32,697 bases of DNA from JBHJGS01 sp050331575 (GCA_050331575.1 JBHJGS010000058.1:1-32697), one strand, 5' to 3'. Shown: positions 9,008 through 17,517, numbered from the stretch's first letter. The notes: generated from the letters alone by a model not told the origin. A program made the numbers and translations.

Positions 9008-9420
9008 GACGCCGCCTCCCGGCCGCGCTGGGCGATGTCATCCAATTCCGCCTGTTCCCGTTTCGCCAGCGCCATCGCCACCTCCTGCTCCCGCCGGGCC
9101 TGCATTAATTCATAGCGTTTCAGCTCTTCATAGGCCAGCCGAACCGCTTCGGTTTTTTCCGCCACGCCGGCCTCGGCCTGGTGCCTGTCGCGCAGCAGCG
9201 CCTCGCGCAGATCGCGCACGGCACTCACGAACGCGCCATAGGATTGAGCCCCCGCGGCAGTTTGCATCGCCACCACCGCTTCGGACTCAAGCTGCTGCTT
9301 TAAGGCCGCGAGCCGTTGGTCGATCGCGTCGACGACACGCCACGCGTCCGCCAAGGCGCGGCGCTTTTCATTCAGCTGCCAGCGCGCCAGTCGGATCAGT
9401 TGTGACAGATCACCGCTCAT
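9004..9420 (-). CDS. fliJ: FliJ-type flagellar export chaperone
   Basis: This 138-residue protein is almost all charged coiled coil (RLARWQLNEKRRALADAW, then EELKRYELMQARREQEV), with no membrane segment. Size, coiled coil and position right after fliI fit FliJ, which acts as a stalk-like activator inside the FliI hexamer in the flagellar type III export gate. FliJ proteins diverge strongly, so the name depends partly on position. It overlaps both neighbours: its ATG overlaps the fliI stop and its stop overlaps the aminotransferase ATG, each as ATGA. Confidence 0.8.
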   Translation of the reverse strand: MSGDLSQLIRLARWQLNEKRRALADAWRVVDAIDQRLAALKQQLESEAVVAMQTAAGAQSYGAFVSAVRDLREALLRDRHQAEAGVAEKTEAVRLAYEELKRYELMQARREQEVAMALAKREQAELDDIAQRGREAAS

Positions 9421-10760
9421 GCCGCCCCTCCGAGGATCTGCGCCAGGCGCTTGAAGCCTTCATCGATCCCGGTCTGCTCGCGCTTCTCCTGGGCCAGGAA
9501 CGCCTCCAGCGGCTCATTGAGCTCAATCGCGCGGTCGACCGCTGCATCGGTGCCGCGGCGGTAAGCACCCAATCGGATGAGTTCCTCCATGTCCGCATAA
9601 GTCGACAGATGCGCGCGCGCCTGCTTCACCAGCTCGGCTTCTTCAGCCGTATTGCACGCCGGCATGGTCCGGCTGACCGAGCGCAACACGTTGATCGCCG
9701 GATAGCGACCGCGTTCGGCGATCGATCGGTCCATGACGATGTGGCCGTCCAGGATGCCGCGCACGGCATCGGCCACCGGCTCATTATGGTCATCGCCTTC
9801 CACCAACACGGTGAACAGCCCGGTAATGCTGCCGACCCCCCGCGGTCCCGGCCCGGCGCGCTCCAGCAATTTCGGCAGTTCGGCAAACACGGTGGGGGTA
9901 TAGCCCTTCGACGCCGGCGGCTCACCGCCGGCCAGTCCGATTTCGCGCTGGGCCATGGCAAAGCGGGTGACACTGTCCATCAGGCACAGGACCTGCAGCC
10001 CCTGGTCGCGAAAATATTCTGCCAGGGTCAGGGTCATATAGGCGGCCTGGCGGCGCAGCAGCGCCGGCTCGTCAGAGGTGGCGACCACGACGATGGAGCG
10101 TTTGAGGCCGTCCTCGCCCAGATCGTCTTCGATGAATTCCTGCACCTCGCGGCCGCGCTCGCCGATCAGCCCGAGGATCGTGACATCCGCCTCGGTATAG
10201 CGCGCCAGCATGCTGAGCAGCACGGATTTGCCGACGCCGGAGCCGGCGAAGATGCCCATACGCTGGCCCCGGCAGCAGGCCACGAAGGTGTTCAGCGTCC
10301 GCACGCCCAGATCCAATTTGGTCCCGACACGCTGCCGCTCGCTTGCCCGCGGCGGCCGCCCGCGCAGCTGCCGGCCCTCGCTGCCCTGTGGCAGCAGGCC
10401 GGCTCCGTCGATCGGTTGGCCCAGCCCGTCAATCACCCGGCCCAGCCAGGCGCGGGTCGGAAAGATCATTGGCTGCGCCGCGGCAACATAGACGCGGCAG
10501 CCGATGCCGATACCCTCCAGCGGGCCGAACGCCATCAGTAACGCGCAGTCGCGCGTCTGCCCGATAATCTCGCACGCCACCTGCTCGCCGGCCATGCTCT
10601 CAACACTCACGCGTGAGCCGACCGCGACGTCACGGCCCAACCCGACCGCCTCCAAAAGCAGCCCCCTGACGCCGCTGACATGGCCATAGCGGCGCACCGA
10701 GTCTTGCCGGGCAATGGTGTGGCTGAGCGTCTGCAGACCGATTTCGGCTTGCCGGGCCAT
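9417..10760 (-). CDS. fliI: Flagellum-specific export ATPase FliI
   Basis: From ATG 10760 the protein is 447 residues, the usual FliI length. It has a beta-barrel N-terminal domain, then Walker A AGSGVGKS (about 172-179), the GERGREVQEF segment, Walker B LQVLCLMDSVTRFAMAQREIGLA, and the export-ATPase sequence EPPASKGYTPTVFAELPKLLERAG. It powers secretion of flagellar parts with FliJ and FliH. The frame stays open to 10883, but GGGAGGGAC directly before ATG 10760 marks the start. A candidate CtrA half-site lies about 61 nt upstream. Confidence 0.96.
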   Translation of the reverse strand: MARQAEIGLQTLSHTIARQDSVRRYGHVSGVRGLLLEAVGLGRDVAVGSRVSVESMAGEQVACEIIGQTRDCALLMAFGPLEGIGIGCRVYVAAAQPMIFPTRAWLGRVIDGLGQPIDGAGLLPQGSEGRQLRGRPPRASERQRVGTKLDLGVRTLNTFVACCRGQRMGIFAGSGVGKSVLLSMLARYTEADVTILGLIGERGREVQEFIEDDLGEDGLKRSIVVVATSDEPALLRRQAAYMTLTLAEYFRDQGLQVLCLMDSVTRFAMAQREIGLAGGEPPASKGYTPTVFAELPKLLERAGPGPRGVGSITGLFTVLVEGDDHNEPVADAVRGILDGHIVMDRSIAERGRYPAINVLRSVSRTMPACNTAEEAELVKQARAHLSTYADMEELIRLGAYRRGTDAAVDRAIELNEPLEAFLAQEKREQTGIDEGFKRLAQILGGAA

Positions 10761-10820
10761 GAGTCCCTCCCTTGCTCCCGTGCTGGCCACCGCTGGCGCC
10801 AACAAAATTTCGCCTGCGTA

Positions 10821-10828
10821 ATTGTTAA
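10821..10828 (-). promoter_or_regulatory. Candidate CtrA half-site upstream of fliI
   Basis: The minus strand reads TTAACAAT, one mismatch from the CtrA half-site TTAACCAT, about 61 nt before the fliI ATG. CtrA controls early flagellar genes in Caulobacter, and ctrA is the divergent neighbour. No second half-site at the canonical spacing is present, so this is only a candidate. Confidence 0.35.
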
Positions 10829-10887
10829 GGCGCGGTCGCCTGCCGGCCACGCACCGTGGCCTCACCGACAAAAAGGCGCCCAAACCC

Positions 10888-10930
10888 TTACCATTTCTTA
10901 AACTTCTCTGTTATTATTAACCAAGCTTAA
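10888..10930 (+). promoter_or_regulatory. AT-rich ctrA upstream region with CtrA-like half-sites
   Basis: An AT-rich stretch in otherwise GC-rich DNA contains TTAC-N6-TTAA (10888-10901) and TTAACCAAGCTTAA (10917-10930), that is TTAA-N6-TTAA with a TTAACC half-site. The canonical CtrA box is TTAA-N7-TTAA, so spacing is one base short. CtrA autoregulates in Caulobacter, which makes this a sensible place for operators. Confidence 0.35.
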
Positions 10931-11021
10931 GCATCGGGCGATGGCACGGATCGGGCACAGATCCGCCTGGGCGCTGCGAGGCTTAGCACCGCCGGTCCAG
11001 CGGGGGCACGAAAGGCGGGCA

Positions 11022-11060
11022 AATAAGCAGGCAGATAAGAAGACGGATAAGGGCGGATAA
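11022..11060 (+). repeat. Short degenerate repeats in the ctrA leader
   Basis: Four ATAA cores at 11023, 11035, 11047 and 11057, each in a purine-rich context ([GA]GATAAG-like), recur with periods 12, 12 and 10 just before the ctrA ribosome site. Their function is unknown. Confidence 0.5.
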
Positions 11061-11075
11061 AAGGATGGAGCGACC

Positions 11076-11789
11076 ATGCGCGTTTTGCTGATCGAAGACG
11101 ATCCGGCGGTCTCCCGCAGCGTAGAATTAATGCTGAACGCGGAAGGCTTCAACGTTTACACCACAGATCTGGGGGAAGACGGGCTCGATCTGGGCAAGCT
11201 ATATGATTACGATATCATCTTGCTGGATCTGAACCTTCCGGACATGCACGGCTATGACGTGCTGCGAAAATTCCGCTTGTCCAAGGTCAACACCCCGGTG
11301 CTCATCCTCTCCGGCCTGTCGGAGATGGAGCATAAGGTCAAAGGCCTTGGCCAGGGCGCGGACGATTATCTGACCAAGCCTTTCCACAAGGAAGAGTTGG
11401 TCGCGCGCATCCACGCCATCGTGCGCCGCTCCAAGGGCCATTCCCAATCGGTCATCCGCACCGGCAAGCTCGCGGTCAATCTGGACACCAAGACTGTCGA
11501 GGTCGACAATCAGCGGGTGCACCTGACCGGCAAGGAATATGCGATGCTGGAGCTGCTCAGCCTGCGCAAGGGCACGACGCTGACCAAGGAGATGTTCCTG
11601 AACCATCTTTATGGCGGCATCGACGAGCCGGAACTGAAGATTATCGACGTGTTCATCTGCAAGCTGCGCAAGAAGCTCAGCGCAGCCCTGGGCGGCGACA
11701 ATTATATCGAGACCGTCTGGGGCCGCGGTTATGTCTTGCGGGACCCTGACGAATCGGGCGATGAAAAGAAGCAGGCGGTAGCGGGCTAA
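11076..11789 (+). CDS. ctrA: Cell-cycle master response regulator CtrA
   Basis: This 237-residue OmpR-family regulator begins MRVLLIEDDPAVSRSVELML, as in CtrA orthologues. The receiver domain has D51 in ILLDLNLPDMHGYDVL and K103-type Lys in YLTKPFHKEEL. The winged-helix domain (about 125-230) has HLTGKEYAMLELLSLRKG and FICKLRKKL, close to CtrA across alphaproteobacteria. CtrA controls flagellar, chemotaxis and division genes and, in some groups, replication. The C-terminus is KKQAVAG and does not end in the Ala-Ala needed for ClpXP degradation of Caulobacter CtrA. AAGGATGGAG supplies the ribosome site. Confidence 0.97.
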   Translation: MRVLLIEDDPAVSRSVELMLNAEGFNVYTTDLGEDGLDLGKLYDYDIILLDLNLPDMHGYDVLRKFRLSKVNTPVLILSGLSEMEHKVKGLGQGADDYLTKPFHKEELVARIHAIVRRSKGHSQSVIRTGKLAVNLDTKTVEVDNQRVHLTGKEYAMLELLSLRKGTTLTKEMFLNHLYGGIDEPELKIIDVFICKLRKKLSAALGGDNYIETVWGRGYVLRDPDESGDEKKQAVAG

Positions 11790-11853
11790 CCGCGGCTGCC
11801 TCAGCTTGGGTCCATAACGGGCGGGTCGCTCGCCCGCGAGTGCGCGGCTTTCG

Positions 11854-13596
11854 ATGCAGGATGGCCATCTTCTGACGCCGGCGATCGCCACGGCGTTTAC
11901 CTTTTTGGCATCCGCTGCCATCGTCGTGCTGCTGTCGCGCCGACTAAAGCTGTCCAGCATCGTCGGCTTCATTCTGGCCGGCCTGGTGGTGGGGCCCAGC
12001 GGCCTGCCGGCCCTGCTGCCCTGGGATGGGGCAGCACAGATGGCGGTGCAAAACCCCGCCAGTGTCATGGCCCTGGCCGAGATCGGCGTCGTCTTTTTGA
12101 TGTTTTCCATCGGCCTGGAGCTGTCGCCGGGCCGTCTGTGGCGCATGCGCAACCTGGTGCTCGGTTTGGGCAGCGCGCAGATCCTTGTCTCCGCCCTGAT
12201 CGTCGGGCTGACCTCGCTGTTATGGGATCATAGCCTCACCGCCGCTGTGTTGATCGGGCTGGCCTTCGCGCTGTCGTCCACCGCCGTGGTCATGCCGCTT
12301 CTGATCCGCTCCGCCCAATTCATGACCCCCCATGGCCGCGCCACCTTCGGCGTGCTGTTGGCCCAGGATATGGCGGTGGTGCCGATCCTGCTGCTGGCCG
12401 GCGCCCTTGGCCAGAGCGTCGGTCCCAGCACCTCTTTGGGCATCGGGCTGATCAAGGGCATCGGCGCGGTCGGCGGGATCCTGGTGCTGGGGGTTGCAGT
12501 GCGGCCGTTGTTCCGCGCGGCGACCCGCACCGACCAGCGCGAACTGTTCCTGGCCATGGCGCTGCTGGTCATCGGCATCGCCGCGGTCGCCACCGAGGCA
12601 GCCGGCCTGAAGGCGCCGCTGGGCGCGTTCCTGGCCGGGCTGATCCTGGCGGACACGGAATTCCGTCATCAGCTAGATGTCGAGATGGAGCCGTTGAAGG
12701 GCCTGCTGCTGGGCCTGTTCTTCTTCAGCGTCGGCCTGTCAATGGACCTGCGCCTGGTGATCACACTGCTGCCCAATGTGCTGATCGGGCTGCCCGGACT
12801 GATCGCGATCAAGGGCGCCATTGCCTTCATCCTGGCGCGCGCCTTCGGCCGTACGCCGGCGCAGGCCGTGCGCACCGCCGCTGGCCTGGCCGGGGCGGGC
12901 GAGTTCGTGTTCGTGATCCTGGGCCAGGCCGCCAAGGATGAGCTGATCCCGTTTCAGACCATGCAATATATGCAAGCGCTGGCCGGCCTGTCGCTGATGC
13001 TGACACCGCTGATGCTGAGCCTGGGCGAACGCCTGGCCAAGCGGATGGGGGACGGGTCCACAGCGCCCCCGGCGCTGGATGTCGACCAGGCCCATCCGGT
13101 GCTGATTGCCGGCTTCGGCCGGGTCGGCCAGACCATCGCCACCTTTTTGGAGCGTTTCGACATCCCCTATCTGGCGATCGACCGGCATGCCGATCTGGTG
13201 CGCGACCAGCGCGGGCTTGGGCGGCAGATCGTGTTCGGCGACGCCACGCGGCCGGAAATGCTGAGGAAACTGCATCTGGAGGATCTCAAGGTCGCGATCA
13301 TCACCGTCGACGATGCCACGCGGGCCACCAACATCCTGACCGCGGTGCGCCAACTCAATCCCAACATCCAGACCTTCGTGCGCGCCGGGCATCATGGCGA
13401 TGTCGGCCGCATCAAGGCCACTGGCGCCTATCATGTCGTGCCCGACACCATTGAATCGAGCATGCAGCTGGCCAAAGAGGTGTGCGGCCTGTTCGACATC
13501 GCCCCGGAGACGGTCGCACCGATGATCGAAAAGGTGCGGCGCAGCGACTATAATCTCACCCGCCTGAAAGATGACACCAAAAGCTCCACCGCTTGA
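11854..13596 (+). CDS. CPA2-family monovalent cation:proton antiporter with RCK_N domain
   Basis: This 580-residue protein has an N-terminal membrane domain of about a dozen segments (to about residue 390), including LKLSSIVGFILAGLVVGP and FLMFSIGLELSP, typical of KefB/KefC-like transporters. A cytosolic RCK_N nucleotide-binding domain follows (about 410-530) with GFGRVG and FGDATRPEML. It probably exchanges K+ or Na+ for H+. It lacks the clear C-terminal features that would make it KefC proper, so I give no symbol. Its end overlaps the start of the next gene by 26 bp. Confidence 0.93.
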   Translation: MQDGHLLTPAIATAFTFLASAAIVVLLSRRLKLSSIVGFILAGLVVGPSGLPALLPWDGAAQMAVQNPASVMALAEIGVVFLMFSIGLELSPGRLWRMRNLVLGLGSAQILVSALIVGLTSLLWDHSLTAAVLIGLAFALSSTAVVMPLLIRSAQFMTPHGRATFGVLLAQDMAVVPILLLAGALGQSVGPSTSLGIGLIKGIGAVGGILVLGVAVRPLFRAATRTDQRELFLAMALLVIGIAAVATEAAGLKAPLGAFLAGLILADTEFRHQLDVEMEPLKGLLLGLFFFSVGLSMDLRLVITLLPNVLIGLPGLIAIKGAIAFILARAFGRTPAQAVRTAAGLAGAGEFVFVILGQAAKDELIPFQTMQYMQALAGLSLMLTPLMLSLGERLAKRMGDGSTAPPALDVDQAHPVLIAGFGRVGQTIATFLERFDIPYLAIDRHADLVRDQRGLGRQIVFGDATRPEMLRKLHLEDLKVAIITVDDATRATNILTAVRQLNPNIQTFVRAGHHGDVGRIKATGAYHVVPDTIESSMQLAKEVCGLFDIAPETVAPMIEKVRRSDYNLTRLKDDTKSSTA

Positions 13597-14503
13597 CGCG
13601 CTCGCCGATGCGCCCAAGGCACTGATTGCCCGCACCCTGGCCGGCATCGAAACCGACCCCGCCGCCCATGCCGCGGTGCTGGATCAAGCCCATGGCGCCG
13701 TTGGCGGCCATGTGCTCGGGCTGACCGGCCCCCCGGGCGTTGGCAAGTCGACGCTGGTGCAGGCGCTGATCCGACGCTGGCGCGCCCAAGGCGACCGCGT
13801 TGCGGTTCTCGCCGTCGACCCGACCTCCCAGCTAAGCGGCGGCGCGTTGCTGGGCGACCGAACCCGCATCCGCACCGATCCAGAGGATCAGGATCTGTTC
13901 CTGCGCTCGCTGGCAGCGCGCGATCGCTTGGGCGGGGTCTCGACCTTGACCTATCCGGCCATGGTTTTGGTGCGTGCGCTGTTCGACCGCGTCCTGATCG
14001 AAACCGTCGGCGTCGGCCAATCTGAAACGGATGTGGCGCATGTGGCCGACACCGTGCTGTTTTGCGTTCAGCCGGCATCCGGTGATGCGCTGCAGTTCAT
14101 GAAGGCCGGCATCATGGAGGTGCCCGATCTGTTCGCCGTGGGCAAAGCGGATCTGGGACTGCCGGCCGACCGTGCGGTTGCCGATCTGCAGGGCGCTTTG
14201 GCACTGGCCCCCCTGCCCGATCCGGACTGGACCCCGCCGGTCATCAAGATCTCCGCCGCGAAAGCAACGGGGATCGAGGCTTTGACCGAGGCGATTGCGC
14301 AGCATCGCGCTCATCTGCTCCGCGACGGCCGCCTGACCCGCCGACGCGCGGCCCAAGCCGCGTTTTGGTGGCGCGACCGGATCGGCTTTCTGTTCGGCGC
14401 GCGCGGGCTTGCGGCCATCCCCGAAGACCGCTTTGATCCGGCCCACCCCTTTACCAGCGCACAGGCGGTGGAGGCGGACTGGACGGTGACCCCGGCGGGC
14501 TAA
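13571..14503 (+). CDS. meaB: MeaB/ArgK-type G3E-related GTPase
   Basis: This 310-residue P-loop GTPase has Walker A GPPGVGKST (53-61), DPTSQLSGGALLGDRTR (83-99), and IETVGVGQSE (143-152). These are the signatures of MeaB, the chaperone that loads and protects adenosylcobalamin in methylmalonyl-CoA mutase. The usual guanine-specificity NKxD is GKAD here (191-194). No mutase gene is in the window. It starts inside the last 26 bp of the antiporter gene, so translation may be coupled. A stand-alone MeaB-like role with another partner is possible. Confidence 0.85.
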   Translation: MTPKAPPLDALADAPKALIARTLAGIETDPAAHAAVLDQAHGAVGGHVLGLTGPPGVGKSTLVQALIRRWRAQGDRVAVLAVDPTSQLSGGALLGDRTRIRTDPEDQDLFLRSLAARDRLGGVSTLTYPAMVLVRALFDRVLIETVGVGQSETDVAHVADTVLFCVQPASGDALQFMKAGIMEVPDLFAVGKADLGLPADRAVADLQGALALAPLPDPDWTPPVIKISAAKATGIEALTEAIAQHRAHLLRDGRLTRRRAAQAAFWWRDRIGFLFGARGLAAIPEDRFDPAHPFTSAQAVEADWTVTPAG

Positions 14504-14566
14504 AGGCCCACGGCTGGTCAATTGAATCTTTGGCTGGGCCGCTTAACATAAAGGGGGTGACCGCCC

Positions 14567-14597
14567 CTTGTGTTGCGAAATAACAACAGCCATATGA
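14567..14597 (+). promoter_or_regulatory. Candidate heat-shock (RpoH) promoter of clpB
   Basis: CCCCTTGTG (with CTTG at 14567-14570) and a CCATAT element (14590-14595) resemble the RpoH -35 CTTGAA and -10 CCCCATnT with an acceptable spacer. The sites end about 40 nt before the clpB ATG. clpB is a classic RpoH target. The match is imperfect. Confidence 0.4.
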
Positions 14598-14634
14598 CCA
14601 TTTGGACACAGATTGAGCACGGGAGCCAGGGCCG

Positions 14635-17241
14635 ATGGATATGGAAAAACTCACCGAACGCAGCCGCGGCCTGATCCAGGCCAGCCAGGCGCTGGCGCTG
14701 CGGCGCGATCATCAGAAATTCGTGCCGATGCACATCCTCATGGCGCTGTTGGAGGACAAGGAAGGGTTGGCGTCCAACCTGATCCAGGCCGCCGGCGGCC
14801 GTCCGGACCAGGCACGCCAGCACGCGGACCTGGAGCTGGACAAGCTGCCCAAGGTGCAAGGCGCCGGCGCGGGCCAACTCTATTTGGCGCCGGAGACCGC
14901 GCGGCTGTTCGAAAGCGCCGAGCAAGTCGCCAAGAAGGCCGGCGACAGTTATGTCACGGTGGAGCGGCTGCTGCTCGCCCTGGCGCTGGCGCAGGGCACC
15001 GACACCGCGCGGGTACTGGCCGACGCCGGGGTCACGCCGCAGAGCCTGAACGCCGCCATCAACGAGATCCGCAAAGGCCGCACCGCCGACACCGCCTCAG
15101 CGGAGGAAAGCTATGACGCGCTGAAGAAATTCGCCCAGGATCTGACCCAGAAGGCGCGGGACGGCCGGCTCGACCCGGTGATCGGCCGGGACGAGGAGAT
15201 CCGCCGCACCGTGCAGGTGCTGGCCCGGCGCACCAAGAACAATCCCGTGCTGATCGGCGAACCCGGCGTCGGCAAGACCGCCATCGTTGAGGGACTGGCG
15301 CTGCGCATCGCCAATGGCGACGTGCCGGAGGGGCTGAAGGACCGACGCATCATGGCGCTGGACATGGGCGCGCTGATCGCGGGTGCGAAATATCGCGGCG
15401 AGTTCGAGGAGCGACTGAAGGGCGTGCTGGAAGAGGTGTCCCGCTCCGACGGCGAGATCATCTTGTTTATCGACGAGATGCACACGCTGGTGGGGGCGGG
15501 CAAGGCCGAAGGCGCCATGGACGCCTCCAATCTGTTGAAACCCGCGCTGGCTCGCGGCGAACTGCACTGCATCGGTGCCACCACGCTGGACGAGTATCGC
15601 AAGCATGTGGAGAAGGATGCCGCCCTGGAGCGGCGCTTCCAGCCGGTCATCGTCGCCGAGCCGACGGTGGAGGACACCATCTCCATCCTGCGCGGCCTGA
15701 AGGAGAAATATGAGCTGCACCACGGCATTCGCATCACCGATGCCGCGCTGGTGGCGGCGGCCACGCTGTCCAACCGCTATATCACCGACCGCTTTCTGCC
15801 GGACAAGGCGATCGACCTGATGGACGAGGCGGCCTCGCGCGTGCGCATGGAGGTGGAGAGCAAGCCGGAGGAGATCGAGGCGCTGGACCGCCGCATCATC
15901 CAGCTGAAGATCGAGCGCGAGGCGCTGAAGAAGGAAATCGATGCCGCCTCCCGGGACCGGCTGGACAAGCTGGAGAAGGATCTGGCCGAGCTGGAACAGC
16001 AATCCGCCGACCTGACCGCGCAATGGCAGGCGGAGAAGGACAAGATCGCAGGCGACCAGAAGATCAAGGAACAGCTGGATGCCGCCCGCATCGAGTTGGA
16101 GCAGGCCATGCGCCGGGGCGACCATCAAAAAGCCGGCGAGCTGACCTACGGCACGATCCCGGATCTGGAACGCCGGCTGGAAGCCGCCAAAGAGCGCGAG
16201 GCCACCGATCCCGGCCTGCTGCGCGAGGAGGTCGCCGACAGCGACATCGCCGCGGTCGTCAGCCGCTGGACCGGCATTCCGGTGGACAAGATGCTGGAGG
16301 GCGAGCGCGACAAGCTGCTGGCCATGGAACAGATGATCGGCCGCCGGGTGATCGGCCAGAAAGAGGCGATCGATGCGGTCTCCAACTCCGTGCGCCGGGC
16401 TCGCGCGGGGCTGCAAGATCCCAATCGGCCGCTCGGCTCATTTCTGTTTCTGGGCCCCACCGGCGTGGGCAAGACCGAGCTGACCAAGGCGCTGGCGGAA
16501 TTCCTGTTCGATGACGAGACCGCCATGGTGCGCATCGACATGTCCGAATTCATGGAAAAGCACGCGGTCGCCCGGCTGATCGGCGCGCCGCCAGGCTATG
16601 TCGGCTATGAGGAAGGCGGCGTGTTGACCGAGGCGGTGCGGCGCCGGCCCTATCAGGTGGTGCTGTTCGACGAAGTGGAGAAGGCCCACACAGACGTCTT
16701 CAACGTGCTGCTGCAGGTGCTCGACGATGGCCGGCTGACCGACGGCCAGGGCCGCACGGTGGATTTCACCAACACGCTGATCATCCTGACCTCCAATCTC
16801 GGCTCGCACCATATCGCCGCCCTGCCCGACGGGGCAGATGTGGACGAAGCGCGCGAGCCGGTGATGGAGGAGGTGCGCGCCGCCTTCCGGCCGGAATTCC
16901 TGAACCGGCTGGACGAGATCATCCTGTTCCACCGGCTGGGCCGCGACCAGATGGCCGGCATCGTCGATATTCAGTTGAGGCGCCTTGAGCGCCTGCTTGC
17001 CGACCGCAAGATCCGGCTGGAGCTGGACGAAGGCGCACGCGCCTGGCTGGCCGAGGCCGGCTATGACCCGGTCTATGGCGCCCGGCCCTTGAAGCGCACG
17101 GTGCAGCGCCATCTGCAAAATCCCTTAGCGGAGCTGATCCTGCGCGGCCAGGTCAGGGATGGCCAAACCGTTCAAGTCAGCCGCGGAGACACGGCGTTGA
17201 CCTTGCAGGTGATGGCTCAGTCGGCCGCGGCCGCTGAGTGA
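14635..17241 (+). CDS. clpB: ATP-dependent disaggregase ClpB
   Basis: This 868-residue Hsp100 protein has every ClpB part: Clp_N repeats (about 1-145), AAA1 with Walker A GEPGVGKT (208-215) and Walker B IILFIDEMHTLVGAG, the coiled-coil M domain (about 405-525) that marks ClpB rather than ClpA or ClpC, and AAA2 with Walker A GPTGVGKT (607-614). Pore-loop sequences such as AGAKYRGEFEERLK and GAPPGYVGYEEGG are present. With DnaK it extracts proteins from aggregates after heat stress. ATG 14635 or 14641 could be the start; GGGAGCCAGG precedes both. Confidence 0.98.
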   Translation: MDMEKLTERSRGLIQASQALALRRDHQKFVPMHILMALLEDKEGLASNLIQAAGGRPDQARQHADLELDKLPKVQGAGAGQLYLAPETARLFESAEQVAKKAGDSYVTVERLLLALALAQGTDTARVLADAGVTPQSLNAAINEIRKGRTADTASAEESYDALKKFAQDLTQKARDGRLDPVIGRDEEIRRTVQVLARRTKNNPVLIGEPGVGKTAIVEGLALRIANGDVPEGLKDRRIMALDMGALIAGAKYRGEFEERLKGVLEEVSRSDGEIILFIDEMHTLVGAGKAEGAMDASNLLKPALARGELHCIGATTLDEYRKHVEKDAALERRFQPVIVAEPTVEDTISILRGLKEKYELHHGIRITDAALVAAATLSNRYITDRFLPDKAIDLMDEAASRVRMEVESKPEEIEALDRRIIQLKIEREALKKEIDAASRDRLDKLEKDLAELEQQSADLTAQWQAEKDKIAGDQKIKEQLDAARIELEQAMRRGDHQKAGELTYGTIPDLERRLEAAKEREATDPGLLREEVADSDIAAVVSRWTGIPVDKMLEGERDKLLAMEQMIGRRVIGQKEAIDAVSNSVRRARAGLQDPNRPLGSFLFLGPTGVGKTELTKALAEFLFDDETAMVRIDMSEFMEKHAVARLIGAPPGYVGYEEGGVLTEAVRRRPYQVVLFDEVEKAHTDVFNVLLQVLDDGRLTDGQGRTVDFTNTLIILTSNLGSHHIAALPDGADVDEAREPVMEEVRAAFRPEFLNRLDEIILFHRLGRDQMAGIVDIQLRRLERLLADRKIRLELDEGARAWLAEAGYDPVYGARPLKRTVQRHLQNPLAELILRGQVRDGQTVQVSRGDTALTLQVMAQSAAAAE

Positions 17242-17312
17242 TCAAACCGGGCCTGCCATGAGATGTCGGCGGGATAGCGGCGGGGTTGCGGCGGGGTGGC
17301 GGCGCTTCAGGT

Positions 17313-17337
17313 GAAACTTTTGCGTCAAGCTGGCGTT
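17313..17337 (+). promoter_or_regulatory. Candidate EcfG promoter before the entericidin-type gene
   Basis: GAAAC (17313-17317), 16 nt, CGTT (17334-17337). The EcfG consensus is GGAAC-N16/17-CGTT, so there is one mismatch in the -35. It lies about 30 nt before the ATG of the small lipoprotein gene. Confidence 0.55.
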
Positions 17338-17367
17338 GATGAAGCCTGAACCGCAACGGAGAAACGC

Positions 17368-17517
17368 ATGTTTAAACATATCCATACCGGCTGGCTTGCT
17401 CTCATCGCCACGATGATGCTCCTGGCCGGATGCAATACGGTGGAAGGCGCTGGTGAAGACATCGAATCCGTCGGAGACGGCATCGAAGATGCAGCCGATG
17501 ACGACACCGACATTTAA
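17368..17517 (+). CDS. Entericidin-type small lipoprotein
   Basis: This 49-residue precursor has a short basic N-terminus, a hydrophobic core and the lipobox LAGC (Cys22), followed by about 27 small and acidic residues ending DDDTDI. That is the form of the entericidin A/B (EcnAB) family of stress-induced envelope lipoproteins. The internal GAGEDIESVGDGIEDAA is a family trademark. Start ATG 17368 follows an AACGGAG ribosome site. It lies next to ecfG, convergent with it, and behind an EcfG-like promoter. Confidence 0.85.
   Translation: MFKHIHTGWLALIATMMLLAGCNTVEGAGEDIESVGDGIEDAADDDTDI

Noticed and set aside
7553..9115. Plus-strand open frame of 520 codons opposite the aminotransferase
   Set aside because: It is the antisense shadow of a clear PLP enzyme in GC-rich DNA; its translation is His/Arg/Gln-rich with no domain.
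8934..10541. Plus-strand open frame of 535 codons opposite fliJ/fliI
   Set aside because: It runs across three genes on the opposite strand and has low-complexity Arg/Pro-rich content, typical of antisense frames.
10761..10883. Extended N-terminus of FliI
   Set aside because: The ATG at 10760 has a strong ribosome site and gives the usual length; the extension would cover the divergent promoter region.
12739..13647. Minus-strand open frame opposite the antiporter and MeaB-like genes
   Set aside because: Shadow of two well-supported genes, with no family features.
15097..16416. Minus-strand open frame of 439 codons inside clpB
   Set aside because: clpB is complete and highly conserved here; the antisense product has no recognisable motif.
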